Shown one piece after another: positions 25,927 through 34,902 of a DNA stretch of 64,000 nucleotides. The stretch covers positions 5,490,001-5,554,000 of the forward strand of contig NZ_JARUBO010000005.1 of the NCBI RefSeq assembly GCF_029626235.1. The letters are read 5' to 3'. This DNA comes from Micromonospora sp. WMMD1120 (GTDB lineage: Bacteria; Actinomycetota; Actinomycetes; Mycobacteriales; Micromonosporaceae). A program made the translations under genes and the position numbers. The notes beneath the pieces were generated by a model, which worked only from the letters and a program-made list of their open reading frames with translations, did not search any database and was not told where the DNA came from. Each line of letters starts with the position of its first letter. Within the stretch, counting starts at the first letter, position 1.

Positions 25927-27105
25927 ATGCACGTGCGTGAACTCACCACCGACGACCTCGACGCCGCCTGGGAGCTGGGCCGGTTCGCCTTCGGCTCCGA
26001 CCCGCAACGACCGGCGCACGCGACCAGCCCGGTGCCCGGGATGACCCGCTACGGCGCGTTCGACGACGCCGGTCGGCTCGTCGGCAAGGCCGTCGACCTG
26101 CACCACGACCAGTGGTGGTCCGGGCGGGCCGTGGCGGCCGCCGACGTCGCCGGGGTGGCGGTCGCCCCCGAGTCACGGGGCAGGGGTGTCGCCCGCGCCC
26201 TGCTCACCGCCCTGCTGGCCGGGGCCCACGAGCGCGGCGCGGCGGTCAGCGCCCTGTACCCGACAGTCGCCGCCCCGTACCGCGCCTGCGGCTGGGAGAC
26301 CGGCGGCGTGCTGCGCACCGTCGACCTGGCCACCGCCGCGCTGCCCCGGCACCGCCCCGCGTCGCACCTGACCGTCCGCGCCGGCACGACCGCCGACCTG
26401 GACACCGTCACCGCCCTCTACGAGCGGGTCGCCCGCCACCGCAACGGGATGTTGACCCGCAGGGGCGCGTTGTTCGACTTCTACGCCGCCGAGCCAAAGC
26501 TGCCCGGTGACGGGCTCACCCTCGTCGAGGACGACGGCGACCTGGTCGGCTACGCCGTCTGGCAGCGCGGCCGGGGCTACGGCGCGGACTCGGTGCTCAC
26601 CGTCGACGAGGCCCTGGCGACCACCGCCGACGCGGCCCGCGAGATCGTCGGGGTGCTCGGCAGTTGGGCCAGCGTCGCGCCGACGCTGCGACTGTGTCCG
26701 CTCGACGGCGACGCCGTCAGCACGGTCCTGCCGCTGGAGGCCGCCCGCGACCACGAACGGGACCTGTGGATGCACCGCCCTGTCGACGTCGTACGGGCGG
26801 TGCGCGAGCGTGGGTGGCCCGCCGGTGTCCGGGGCGCTGTCGACCTCCACCTCACCGACCCGCTCGCCGGGTGGAACACCGGCGCCTGGCGCCTGGCGGT
26901 CGCCGACGGCGAGGCCGAGCTGACCCGGATCGACGGCGAGGCGGACCTGCGGCTGGACGTGCGGGGGTTCGCGCTGCTCTACGCCGGGGCGGCGCGTGCC
27001 CGCTCGGTCGCGCAGGCCGGCCTGCTGCACGCCGCGGGTGTCGAGCCGGACGCCCTGGACCTGTTGGGCGCCGGCGGCCCGGCCCAACTGCTCGACTACT
27101 TCTGA
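25927..27105 (+). CDS. Eis-like GNAT N-acetyltransferase with SCP2-type C-terminus
   Basis: This 392-residue protein has the three-part Eis layout: an N-terminal GNAT (VAGVAVAPESRGRGVARALLTALL binds acetyl-CoA), a second GNAT-like domain at about 145-290, and a sterol-carrier-type C-terminal domain. The C-terminal carboxylate typical of Eis catalysis ends the protein (LLDYF). Mycobacterial Eis acetylates aminoglycosides at several positions; other members acetylate proteins. ATG 25927 is chosen because TACGGT (25915-25920) lies 6 bases upstream, which makes the in-frame GTG at 25921 part of the untranscribed promoter. Confidence 0.88.
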   Translation: MHVRELTTDDLDAAWELGRFAFGSDPQRPAHATSPVPGMTRYGAFDDAGRLVGKAVDLHHDQWWSGRAVAAADVAGVAVAPESRGRGVARALLTALLAGAHERGAAVSALYPTVAAPYRACGWETGGVLRTVDLATAALPRHRPASHLTVRAGTTADLDTVTALYERVARHRNGMLTRRGALFDFYAAEPKLPGDGLTLVEDDGDLVGYAVWQRGRGYGADSVLTVDEALATTADAAREIVGVLGSWASVAPTLRLCPLDGDAVSTVLPLEAARDHERDLWMHRPVDVVRAVRERGWPAGVRGAVDLHLTDPLAGWNTGAWRLAVADGEAELTRIDGEADLRLDVRGFALLYAGAARARSVAQAGLLHAAGVEPDALDLLGAGGPAQLLDYF

Positions 27106-27200
27106 CGGTCCCCGGCCAGCGCCCCGGGCGCTGCCGGTTCACCCGACGCCCAGCCAGCCCGACTCGTCGAGCCCACGGCGGCCACTGACCCCGACACCGC

Positions 27201-27240
27201 CGCGGCGGGCCCGCCCCACCCGGGAGACAGGCCCGCCGCG
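27201..27240. terminator. GC hairpin between convergent genes
   Basis: Perfect 11-bp arms at 27201-27211 and 27230-27240 lie between the Eis-like gene and the convergent DUF6319-like gene, 8 bases from the latter's stop. No T-tract. It probably terminates transcription from both sides. Confidence 0.5.
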
Positions 27241-27248
27241 ACCAGCGC

Positions 27249-27932
27249 TCAACTCGCTTCGCGCAGCTCCGCCAACCGGGCCTCGATCTCGGCCAACTCC
27301 GCGCGCAGCTTCTCCGCCTGCTGCTCCGCCTCGGCCCGCTCGGCGCCCAGGATCTGCTCCACCGCCTCCTGCACACCCGGCACGTCCACCAGCGCCACCA
27401 TCTTCAACGCCTCGGCCGGCTTCACCACGTACGGCTTGGCGAGGGCCTTGCTGCCCTGCTGCGCGGCGACCGTCCACTCGCCGTCGGCGTACGCCAGGGT
27501 CACCGTGAGGCCGGCGGGCCCCTTGGGCTTGGCGGCCTTGACCGCCCGTCGCGCCGGCGGCTTCTCGGCCTGCTCCACCTTCGGTTCCTCCTGTCGCTGC
27601 GCGGGCACCCGCGGCGTGTCCAACACGAACTCCGGCGCGGCGACCGCGGGCGCCTCCGGCTCCGGCTCCGGTTTCGGCTCCGCCGCCCGCCGGCTGGCGC
27701 CCTTGGGCGCGACCGCCAGGTCGGCGGGGGAGAACGGCAACTCGTCACGGCCGAACCGCACCACGACGAACTCGTCGGACACGTCCGGATCGGTCAACTC
27801 GACCACCTGGCCGACCTGACCGGCGATCTGCCCCGCCGACGCGGTGAACACCACCCTCGGCTTACGGCCGGCCGCCAACGCCTCCCGGATGCTGCGCACC
27901 TCGTCAGTGGACAAACCCTGGCCGGCATCCAT
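27249..27932 (-). CDS. DUF6319-like protein with C-terminal coiled coil
   Basis: This 227-residue cytoplasmic protein starts STDEVRSIREALAAGRKPRVVF and continues with a small beta barrel (GQVVELTDPDVSDEFVVVRFGRDELPF) that resembles DUF6319 of actinobacteria. A Pro/Glu/Ala-rich linker (about 85-135), a second small folded segment (LTVTLAYADGEWTVAAQQGSK) and a Glu/Ala/Leu-rich coiled coil (about 190-226) follow. AGAGGG lies before ATG 27932. Function unknown. A role in nucleic-acid or translation-related binding has been suggested by fold only. Confidence 0.6.
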   Translation of the reverse strand: MDAGQGLSTDEVRSIREALAAGRKPRVVFTASAGQIAGQVGQVVELTDPDVSDEFVVVRFGRDELPFSPADLAVAPKGASRRAAEPKPEPEPEAPAVAAPEFVLDTPRVPAQRQEEPKVEQAEKPPARRAVKAAKPKGPAGLTVTLAYADGEWTVAAQQGSKALAKPYVVKPAEALKMVALVDVPGVQEAVEQILGAERAEAEQQAEKLRAELAEIEARLAELREAS

Positions 27933-28005
27933 CACAACCCTCTTCCGTACACCTGTTTGATTGCTGTCTTGATACCAGCCCGCTGCGACACCCGCCGCAC
28001 GGGGC

Positions 28006-28467
28006 TCAGCCGCCCAACGCCCGCAGCGCCCGGTCCGCGTGCTCGTTCATGCTGACCTCGCTGTGGATCACGTCGACGACCCGCGAGTCGGTGCCGATGA
28101 CGAACGTCATCCGCCTCATGCTCAGCGGTCCCAGCGGCACCCGCCGCTTCACCCCGAACTGCTGCGCGACAGTGCCGGCCTCGTCCGACAGCAGCGGATA
28201 GTCGAAGCCGTTGACCCGCGCGAACTCCGCCTGCTTCGCGACCGGGTCGCGGCTGACGCCCACCCGCGACGCGCCCACCGCCGCGAACTCCGCGGCGAGG
28301 TCCCGGAAGTGGCAACTCTCCGCCGTGCACCCGCGCGTCATCGCCGCCGGGTAGAAGAACAGCACCACCGGCCCGGCCGCCAGGAACTCCGACAGCCGCC
28401 GCGGCGTGCCCGTCTCGTCCGGCAACTCGAAGTCCCGCACCACGTCGCCCACACCGACACCCGCCAC
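28006..28467 (-). CDS. Thioredoxin-dependent peroxiredoxin (PrxQ/BCP type)
   Basis: This 153-residue protein has the peroxiredoxin core VVLFFYPAAMTRGCTAESCHFRDL. The peroxidatic Cys is the C of RGCT, and the second Cys four residues on is the PrxQ/BCP resolving residue. It reduces hydroperoxides with thioredoxin. The Pro of the usual TPGC is replaced by Arg here, a small departure. GGAGG precedes the GTG at 28467. The gene is divergent from the SDR gene. Confidence 0.92.
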   Translation of the reverse strand: MAGVGVGDVVRDFELPDETGTPRRLSEFLAAGPVVLFFYPAAMTRGCTAESCHFRDLAAEFAAVGASRVGVSRDPVAKQAEFARVNGFDYPLLSDEAGTVAQQFGVKRRVPLGPLSMRRMTFVIGTDSRVVDVIHSEVSMNEHADRALRALGG

Positions 28468-28647
28468 CGCGCACCTCCACTGTCGTCGATCGCGCGGTGA
28501 GCGTAAGCGATCACCCCCACGTCGCCCACACCTCGTCGGCCACCGTCGCGGCCCGTCCCCGCCGCGTGTGACCCTCCTTACGACGACGTGCCCGCGCCGG
28601 TCACGGTAGCGTCGGCGCCACCCCACCGACATCCCGTGGAGGCGCCC

Positions 28648-29376
28648 ATGGCACCCGTCACCGTGATCACCGGCGGCGGCCGGGGCATCGGCGCGGCCAC
28701 CGCCCGCCGGCTCGCCGCGGCCGGCCACCACATCGCCCTGTGCTACCGCCGCGACGACGCCGCGGCCGCCGCCGTCCTGGCCGACCTGCGCGCCACCGGC
28801 GCCCAGGCCATCGCGGTACGCGCCGACACCACCGACCCCGACCAGGTCCGCGACCTGTTCGACGCCGCCGCACGGCTGGGCCCCCTCACCGGCCTGGTCA
28901 ACAACGCCGGCGTCACCAGCCTCATCGGCCCGTTCACCGAACTGCGCGTCGAGGACCTGCGCCGGGTCGTCGACGTCAACCTCATCGGGTACGTCCTCTG
29001 CGCCCAGCAGGCCGCCCGCCGGCTCACCGACGGCGGCGCGATCGTCAACGTCTCCTCGGCGGCGGCGACCCTCGGCAGCCCGGGGGAGTACGTGCACTAC
29101 GCCGCCGTGAAGGCCGCCACCGACACGCTCACCGTCGGTCTGGCCAAGGAACTCGCCCCGCGTGGCATCCGGGTCAACGCCGTCGCCCCCGGCCTGGTGC
29201 GCACCGACATCCACGCCGACTCCGGCGTACCCGACCGCCCCGACAGCGCCGCCCACCGGGTCCCGCTGGGCCGTGCCGGCGAACCCGACGAGATCGCCGC
29301 CGCCATCGCGTGGCTGCTCAGCCCGGAAGCCTCGTACGCCGCCGGTGCCGTGCTGCGGGTCTCCGGCGCCCTGTGA
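28648..29376 (+). CDS. Short-chain dehydrogenase/reductase
   Basis: This 242-residue protein has the classical SDR features: NAD(P)-binding VITGGGRGIGAATARRLA (residues 5-22), NNAG near 90, catalytic Ser in IVNVSSAAA, Tyr-x-x-x-Lys in EYVHYAAVKAA, and the GRAGEPDEIAAAIAWLLS C-terminal region. The basic residues after the glycine motif (CYRRDD) favour NADPH. Substrate unknown. GGAGG lies 7 bases before ATG 28648. Confidence 0.93.
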   Translation: MAPVTVITGGGRGIGAATARRLAAAGHHIALCYRRDDAAAAAVLADLRATGAQAIAVRADTTDPDQVRDLFDAAARLGPLTGLVNNAGVTSLIGPFTELRVEDLRRVVDVNLIGYVLCAQQAARRLTDGGAIVNVSSAAATLGSPGEYVHYAAVKAATDTLTVGLAKELAPRGIRVNAVAPGLVRTDIHADSGVPDRPDSAAHRVPLGRAGEPDEIAAAIAWLLSPEASYAAGAVLRVSGAL

Positions 29377-29410
29377 GCCGGGACGCGGCCCGCGTCCCGG
29401 CCCACCGCTG

Positions 29411-29536
29411 TCAGTGCGTGAACAGCTTCGCCGCGGTGATCACCGTCTGCGCCACCCCGTAGCCGAGCAGCACCGCGACCACCAGCCAGGACACCACCAA
29501 CCGGGCCTGCTGCCCGCCACGACCGTCGTCGTTCAT
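29411..29536 (-). CDS. MFS transporter small subunit
   Basis: This 41-residue protein has a charged N-terminus (MNDDGRGGQQAR) and a single transmembrane helix LVVSWLVVAVLLGYGVAQTV. It belongs to the small-subunit family that accompanies oxalate/formate-type MFS transporters. Its ATG overlaps the stop of that transporter by 4 bp, so the two are co-translated. It is thought to assist the transporter. Convergent with the SDR gene. Confidence 0.75.
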   Translation of the reverse strand: MNDDGRGGQQARLVVSWLVVAVLLGYGVAQTVITAAKLFTH

Positions 29537-30942
29537 CGCGTACCACTCCGCTCCGTCGCCGTGATCTCGTCCACGTCCTGCGCCGGCGGCTCGTGGTACC
29601 GCCGCGGCACCGGTCGCACCAGCAGATTCGCCACGAAGCCCACCGCCAGGACCCCCACCATGGTGAACAGCGCCGGCCGGTACGCCGCCGCCGTCAACGT
29701 GCCCGGCCTGCCCTGGGCGTCGAGGAACCCGTTCACGATCAGCGGACCCGCCACCCCCGCCGCCGACCAGGCGGTCAGCAGCCGACCGTGGATCGCCCCC
29801 ACCTGGAAGGTGCCGAACAGGTCCCGCAGGTACGCCGGCACTGTCGCGAACCCACCGCCGTAGAACGACAGGATCACACACGCCAGCAGCACGAACAGCG
29901 CCGTCGCGCTCTGCCCGACCAGCGCCAGCAACGCGTACAGCACCATGCCCACGCCCAGGTACACCAGGTAGATCGGCTTGCGGCCGATGACGTCCGAGGT
30001 GGACGACCACACGAACCGGCCCGCCATGTTGAACAGCGACAGCAGACCCACGAACCCGCCGGCCGCCGCGACGGTCACCGCCGACGAGCCGTTGTCCCGG
30101 AAGAAGTCCTGGATCATGGGGCTGGCCTGCTCCAGGATGCCGATGCCGGCCGTCACGTTGCAGAACAACACCACCCACAGCAGCCAGAACGACCGGGTCC
30201 TCACCGCGTTCGCCGCCGACACGTTCGCCGTGGTGACCAGCGGCTTCGCCGCGACGCTCGCCGGGTCGAACCCGGCCGGCCGCCAATCGTCCGCCGGCAC
30301 CCGCACGTTCGCCACCCCGAACATCATGACCACGAAGTAGCCCAGGCCGAGCGTCACGAACAACCACACCAGGGCGCTGCCCGACGCCGTCGAGGCCGCG
30401 TCGGACGGGTCGTATCCACTGTCGTAGAACGACAACACCTGCCGCGACAGGGGAGAGGCGACCATCGCCCCACCACCGAACCCCATGATCGCCAACCCGG
30501 TGGCCAGACCCGGCCGGTCCGGGAACCACTTGATCAGTGTCGAGACGGGGGAGATGTAGCCGATGCCCAGGCCGATCCCGCCGAGCAGCCCGTAGCCCAG
30601 ATACAGCAACCACAGCTGCCTGGTGGCGATGCCCAGCGCCCCCACCAGGAAACCCACCGACCAGAAACACGCGGACACGAACATCGCCTTACGCGGCCCG
30701 TTCGCCTCCACCCAGGTCCCGGCCACCGCCGCGGACAACCCCAGCATCACGATCGCGATACTGAAGATCACCCCGATCGCGGTCTGACCGCTGTCGAAGT
30801 GGGCGATCAGCGAGTTCTTGTAGACGCTTGTGGCGTACACCTGGCCGATGCACAGGTGGATGGCCAACGCCGCCGGGGGAATGAGCCACCGGCTGTAGCC
30901 CGGTGGTGCGACGGTGTGGCGACGATCGAGTGCGGACAGCAT
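29533..30942 (-). CDS. OFA-family MFS transporter (oxalate/formate antiporter type)
   Basis: This 469-residue protein has 12 transmembrane helices and the OFA family start YSRWLIPPAALAIHLCIGQVYATSVYKNSL. It would exchange or take up small carboxylates, with oxalate, formate or monocarboxylates as family examples. The start at ATG 30942 is supported by GAGAGG upstream; the open frame continues 21 codons further with no ribosome site. It overlaps the 41-residue small subunit gene by 4 bp. Confidence 0.9.
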   Translation of the reverse strand: MLSALDRRHTVAPPGYSRWLIPPAALAIHLCIGQVYATSVYKNSLIAHFDSGQTAIGVIFSIAIVMLGLSAAVAGTWVEANGPRKAMFVSACFWSVGFLVGALGIATRQLWLLYLGYGLLGGIGLGIGYISPVSTLIKWFPDRPGLATGLAIMGFGGGAMVASPLSRQVLSFYDSGYDPSDAASTASGSALVWLFVTLGLGYFVVMMFGVANVRVPADDWRPAGFDPASVAAKPLVTTANVSAANAVRTRSFWLLWVVLFCNVTAGIGILEQASPMIQDFFRDNGSSAVTVAAAGGFVGLLSLFNMAGRFVWSSTSDVIGRKPIYLVYLGVGMVLYALLALVGQSATALFVLLACVILSFYGGGFATVPAYLRDLFGTFQVGAIHGRLLTAWSAAGVAGPLIVNGFLDAQGRPGTLTAAAYRPALFTMVGVLAVGFVANLLVRPVPRRYHEPPAQDVDEITATERSGTR

Positions 30943-31075
30943 GCGCTGCTTCCTCTCCGACGAGGACGAGAAACGTCGCGCACAACGTGCCCACACCGCT
31001 GGCATGCCGCAAACCTCACCAGCGCCCGGCGGTCCCCACCGTGAGCTGAGCGGTCACTCAGCAACCGGCGGCGTC

Positions 31076-31840
31076 CTACACCTCCGGCTCCCAGGCGAAG
31101 AGCCGGTCGAAGATCCGCCGATCCCCGGCCACATCCACCGACTCCATCGGACGACGGCCGTACAACGCCAGCACCAGCTCACTGGCCGTACCCCGGGCGG
31201 ACACGTCCGCTGCGGTATCCGACCCGGCCAGACGGGCGGCCCGCGCACCGTCACCGGACAACCACACCCGCCAGGACCGCCCCTCGGTGGCGTGGTAGTC
31301 GACGACCGCCGGCTCGTGCGGCCACGCCCCGGTCGTCGCGCAGACGGTGAACACAAAATCCTCCACACCGTCGAGCGCCACCACCGCCGGCAGCGGCTGC
31401 CCGTCACCCACCGCCAGCTGCGCGTCGTACGTGTGCACCGAGATCTCCTGGAGCTGGTGCCGCGCCACCGCGCCGCAGGTCCGCGGCGACTGCGACGCAC
31501 CCCACCACGTCCAGCACCCACGATCCGGGCCGGCCTCGCGCACCGCGTCCAGCAGCAACCGCGTCGACTCCGCCAACCAGGCCGACAACGCCGCGCGCTC
31601 CTCGGGCGCGGCCGGACCCGGCGACGGGAGCCGACCCGGGACGTCCGGCCCCGCGGCGACGGTGGCGGCCCACGACCGACGCCCGTCACCCAGATGCCGC
31701 ACCAGGTCCCACAACGTCCACTCGGGACACGTCGGCACCCGCACGCCCAGGTCGGGCGCGCCGGCGACCGCGGCCCTGAACGCGGCCGACCGTTCGTCGA
31801 TCAGTCGTAGGAGATCAGGAAACGCCAGAGCCTCGTTCAC
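31076..31840 (-). CDS. Maleylpyruvate isomerase-type mycothiol-dependent enzyme
   Basis: This 254-residue protein has the MDMPI/DinB fold. The N-terminal four-helix bundle includes VRVPTCPEWTLWDLVRHLGD (metal-binding His in RHLGD), ARHQLQEISVHTYDA supplies the second metal His, and a small C-terminal domain follows. Members are mycothiol-dependent isomerases or transferases, which fits an actinobacterium. The substrate is unknown. The gap to zwf is 55 bp and they share a strand, so they may be co-transcribed. Confidence 0.88.
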   Translation of the reverse strand: MNEALAFPDLLRLIDERSAAFRAAVAGAPDLGVRVPTCPEWTLWDLVRHLGDGRRSWAATVAAGPDVPGRLPSPGPAAPEERAALSAWLAESTRLLLDAVREAGPDRGCWTWWGASQSPRTCGAVARHQLQEISVHTYDAQLAVGDGQPLPAVVALDGVEDFVFTVCATTGAWPHEPAVVDYHATEGRSWRVWLSGDGARAARLAGSDTAADVSARGTASELVLALYGRRPMESVDVAGDRRIFDRLFAWEPEV

Positions 31841-31895
31841 CGAGGTTGTCTACCACCGGCCGCCGCGATCGGACACCGAATATCGCCCCGCCGCG

Positions 31896-33275
31896 CTACC
31901 GCAGGTCCGGGACGTGCCAGCCACCCGCCAACGCCTCGGCGTCCGCCGGACCCCAACTACCCCTGTCGTACGACAGCACCGGGGTCGGCAGATCCAGGAT
32001 CGGCGCGACGATACGCCACTCCTGCTCGATCGTCTCCTCCCGCGCGAACCGCAGGTGCTGCCCGTCCATCGCGTCGTCGAGCAACCGCTCGTACGCCTCC
32101 TGACGGCGACCCAGCGCCGCGCCGAAGTCGACGGACAGATCCACCGGGCGGCTGGCCACCTCGGCGCCCGGACTCTTCGCCTGGATCGACATCGTGATGC
32201 CGTCACCACGACCCAGCCGGAACCGCAGCAGGTTCGCCGCCGTCGCCGTGCCCCGCTCCGCCGGAATCAACGACCGCTGCGGCTGCTTGAACTCCACCAC
32301 GACCTCCGTCGCCGTCCCCGGCAACGACTTACCCGTCCGCAGATAGAACGGCACACCCGCCCACCGCGGTGAGTCGACCGTCAACCGGGTCGCCACGAAC
32401 GTCTCCGTGTTCGAGTCCGGCGCCACCCCCGGCTCGTCCCGGTAACCCGCGTACTGCCCCCGCACCGTCGACTTCGGCGACAACGGCGCGACCTGCCGCA
32501 ACACCGCGACCTCCGCCTCCCGGAACGCGGTGGTGTCGTCCCCGGCGGGCGCCTCCATCGCGATCAACGCGACCACCTGGAGGATGTGGTTCTGCAACAC
32601 GTCACGGGTCGCGCCCACCGTGTCGTAGAACCCGGCGCGGCCCTGCGTGCCGAACCCCTCGGCGAGGGTCACCTGGATGTTGTCGATGTGCTCGTTGTTC
32701 CACAGCGGCTCGAACAACCGGTTGGCGAACCGGAAGGCGTACAGACCCTCCACCGCCTCCTTGCCGAGGTAGTGGTCGATGCGGAACACCCGCTCCGGCG
32801 CGAACGCCGCCCGCAGCGTGCGGTCCAACTCCCGCGACGACTCCAGGTCACGCCCGAACGGCTTCTCCACGACCACCCGACCCCGGTCCGCCAGACCCAC
32901 GGCCGCGAGCCCCGCGACGACCGAGGCGAACACCGCCGGAGGAATCGCCAGATAGAACAACGGCCGCTCGGCACCCCGCAGACGCTCCGCCAGCCGCTCG
33001 TACGTGGCCCGGTCCGCGTAGTCACCGGAGATCATCACAAGGTTGCCCGCCAACCGGTCGAAGACCTCGTCGTCGATCTCGTCGGTGGCCTCGGCGACCG
33101 ACTTACGGGCGGTCGTGACCAACTGCTGATCATCCCAGGGGGAGCGGGCCACACCGACAACCGGAACATCGAGGCGATCACGCCGGGTCAACTCGTACAG
33201 CGCCGGAAACAGCTTCTTCGACACGAGGTCACCGGTGACACCGAACAGCACCACCGCATCTGAGCGCTTGTGCAT
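31896..33275 (-). CDS. zwf: Glucose-6-phosphate dehydrogenase
   Basis: This 459-residue enzyme oxidises glucose-6-phosphate with NADP or NAD to 6-phosphogluconolactone. It shows the nucleotide-binding start VVLFGVTGDLVSKKLFPALY and the active-site RIDHYLGKEAV (catalytic His/Asp/Lys). Two further family motifs are VVEKPFGRDL and FANRLFEPLWN. GGAAG lies before ATG 33275. It stands alone, without gnd, tkt or opcA next to it, and may be a second zwf copy. No regulatory site was evident. Confidence 0.95.
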   Translation of the reverse strand: MHKRSDAVVLFGVTGDLVSKKLFPALYELTRRDRLDVPVVGVARSPWDDQQLVTTARKSVAEATDEIDDEVFDRLAGNLVMISGDYADRATYERLAERLRGAERPLFYLAIPPAVFASVVAGLAAVGLADRGRVVVEKPFGRDLESSRELDRTLRAAFAPERVFRIDHYLGKEAVEGLYAFRFANRLFEPLWNNEHIDNIQVTLAEGFGTQGRAGFYDTVGATRDVLQNHILQVVALIAMEAPAGDDTTAFREAEVAVLRQVAPLSPKSTVRGQYAGYRDEPGVAPDSNTETFVATRLTVDSPRWAGVPFYLRTGKSLPGTATEVVVEFKQPQRSLIPAERGTATAANLLRFRLGRGDGITMSIQAKSPGAEVASRPVDLSVDFGAALGRRQEAYERLLDDAMDGQHLRFAREETIEQEWRIVAPILDLPTPVLSYDRGSWGPADAEALAGGWHVPDLR

Positions 33276-33438
33276 GGCACTTCCATTCGATCATGATCCT
33301 GATCTTCCGAACGGAGAACCATCCGACCCGTCACGGGCATTCCCCGCGAACGGCGCACGTGAGGTCGGCGACAGCGACCGCGCCCACAACCGCCGGCCCG
33401 GGTGTGACGCGGGCAACGCCGCCGCCCGCACCGGCGAA

Positions 33439-33888
33439 TCAGAACAGCCGCCCCCGGTACGGATGCGCCCGACCCCACACCTTCTCCCAGAGCAGCACCT
33501 CAGCCTCCGGCAACGGCAACTCCGGCGAATACTCCCGGTACGCCCCCGGCGCCTCCGGAATCGCGGCCAGGAACCCCCAGTAGTCCTCCAACACCTGCCG
33601 CAGCTCGTCGAGCGAATACGCCCCCTGCTCGCTGTCGGCGAAGTGGTTGCGGAACCGGATGCCCGACCCGTCGACGACCACGTCGTAACTCCCGCTCGTC
33701 CACGGCTGCACCGGCCGACCCGCCGCGGCGTCGTCCACCATCGCCAACCCGTCGAGCACGACCCCGAGATGCTTACCGAGCTCACTCATCGCCCACGCGC
33801 CCAGCGGACGGTAACGGTCGTAGCGAGCCGGATCGATGTCGAACCGCACGCCACCGCTGTCGGCGAGGAAGAACCTGATGAGAGGCAA
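33439..33888 (-). CDS. Putative immunity protein of the adjacent toxin
   Basis: This 149-residue acidic protein has no domain I can name. The TTG start is chosen because a GACGGAG lies 6 bases upstream and overlaps the toxin stop codon; no closer ATG or GTG fits. The tight linkage to the toxin, the small acidic size and the operon end position make it the likely immunity protein that blocks the toxin in the producing cell. Conserved-looking features are a SYDVVVDGSGIRFRNHF strand segment and a YSLDELRQVLEDYWGFL helix. A distant resemblance to YacL-like CdiI proteins is possible but weak. Confidence 0.6.
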   Translation of the reverse strand: MPLIRFFLADSGGVRFDIDPARYDRYRPLGAWAMSELGKHLGVVLDGLAMVDDAAAGRPVQPWTSGSYDVVVDGSGIRFRNHFADSEQGAYSLDELRQVLEDYWGFLAAIPEAPGAYREYSPELPLPEAEVLLWEKVWGRAHPYRGRLF

Positions 33889-33899
33889 GAAAATCTCCG

Positions 33900-34403
33900 T
33901 CAGAGCGTCGGCCAGCCGTTGCCCAGAGTGCCGTTGGGACCATACCAGCCCTCGATCCGCACACCCCGGTAGACGCCTTCCCACATGTTCGTGCCCGGAA
34001 TGGCGGTAGCCCGCTGAAACGCCGTCGGGATGGCCGCGTCCACCTGCGCCGGCGTCCAGTGATCAGGAAAGAACGTGCTCACCCCCTGGTTACCACTCTT
34101 GGGCACCCACCGATTGGTGACCGGGTCGAAGTATTCCGGACGCGCGGAATACGGACCGTCCGGCGTCGGCCGGTTGACCGAACCCGGCACCACCCGACGA
34201 TCGGGAAAATCCTGACCACCGGGACGGTAGTGGTACCCCGACCCGTACGGGTTGTTCGGATTGTTCGCCGGCCGCCGCACATCACCCCGGAACACGTGAC
34301 TACGACGCTCATGGTCCAACCGCCCCGGACGCTGCCGCCGCCGCGCCTTCCTCAGGTACCGGAAGGCCGCCGAGATGAGCTTCCCGCTCGACCGCCCCGC
34401 CAC
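33900..34403 (-). CDS. Toxin C-terminal domain, possible EndoU-like nuclease
   Basis: This 167-residue ORF begins with a basic linker (KARRRQRPG). It has a Pro/Asn/Arg-rich middle and ends with the STFFPDHWTPAQVDAAIPTAF helix and VYRGVRIEGWYGPNGTLGNGWPTL. That ending resembles the C-terminal FPxxW and GxxxTxYP features of bacterial EndoU RNase toxins (PF14436), but the His pair of EndoU is not visible, so the assignment is tentative. It lies in the same frame as the preceding WXG100-like ORF, separated by one TAG and a CCG codon. A GTG immediately after could restart translation, but no ribosome site precedes it. Confidence 0.6.
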   Translation of the reverse strand: MAGRSSGKLISAAFRYLRKARRRQRPGRLDHERRSHVFRGDVRRPANNPNNPYGSGYHYRPGGQDFPDRRVVPGSVNRPTPDGPYSARPEYFDPVTNRWVPKSGNQGVSTFFPDHWTPAQVDAAIPTAFQRATAIPGTNMWEGVYRGVRIEGWYGPNGTLGNGWPTL

Positions 34404-34406
34404 CGG

Positions 34407-34901
34407 CTACGCCTCCAGCAGCGTGAACAACACCTCTTGGAAGAGGTTGCCCACCACGGTGCGGGCCAACTGGTGGAAGATCGGAATCTCCAGCAGCGTC
34501 GCGCCGAACGTCGCCGCCGCCGTCGCTATCGCCTGCGCGATCTGGATCGCCAGGACCACCAACTGGACGATCACCGCGATCTTCAACGCCAACACGATCA
34601 TGGCGCAGATGACCAGACCCGTACCGGTCAACGTGGCCGCCGGCACCCCGTCCCGGATGCTCGCCACCGGGCCCTCCTCGTTGCCCCACCACTGCTGGAA
34701 AGCGGTGATGTCGGCACCACTGTTGCCCGCCCACACCGGCGTGGCGCCCGCATTGGCCGAACCCACGATCGAACCGAGCGTGCCCGCGAAGGACATCCAC
34801 GCCTGACCCATCTCGGCGAGCTTCTGCTCATCCGCCTCCGGCCAGTTGAACCCCAGAATGCCCAACAACGACCGCAGCTCGTCCGGCAACTGGAGACCCA
34901 C
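34407..34901 (-). CDS. WXG100-like N-terminal domain of a secreted toxin
   Basis: This 164-residue protein has helix-rich segments VGLQLPDELRSLLGILGFNWPEADEQKLAEMG and ITAFQQWWGNEEGPVASI of the WXG100-like type found at the N-terminus of CpnT-like exported toxins. A long hydrophobic stretch of about 60 residues follows (LVICAMIVLALKIAVIVQLVVLAIQIAQAI). It would direct type VII (ESX) secretion of an attached effector. It ends at TAG (34407-34409) in frame with the toxin domain, so it is probably the first half of a split protein. GTG 34901 starts one base after the stop of the upstream WXG100-like gene. Confidence 0.7.
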   Translation of the reverse strand: MGLQLPDELRSLLGILGFNWPEADEQKLAEMGQAWMSFAGTLGSIVGSANAGATPVWAGNSGADITAFQQWWGNEEGPVASIRDGVPAATLTGTGLVICAMIVLALKIAVIVQLVVLAIQIAQAIATAAATFGATLLEIPIFHQLARTVVGNLFQEVLFTLLEA

Positions 34902-34902
34902 G

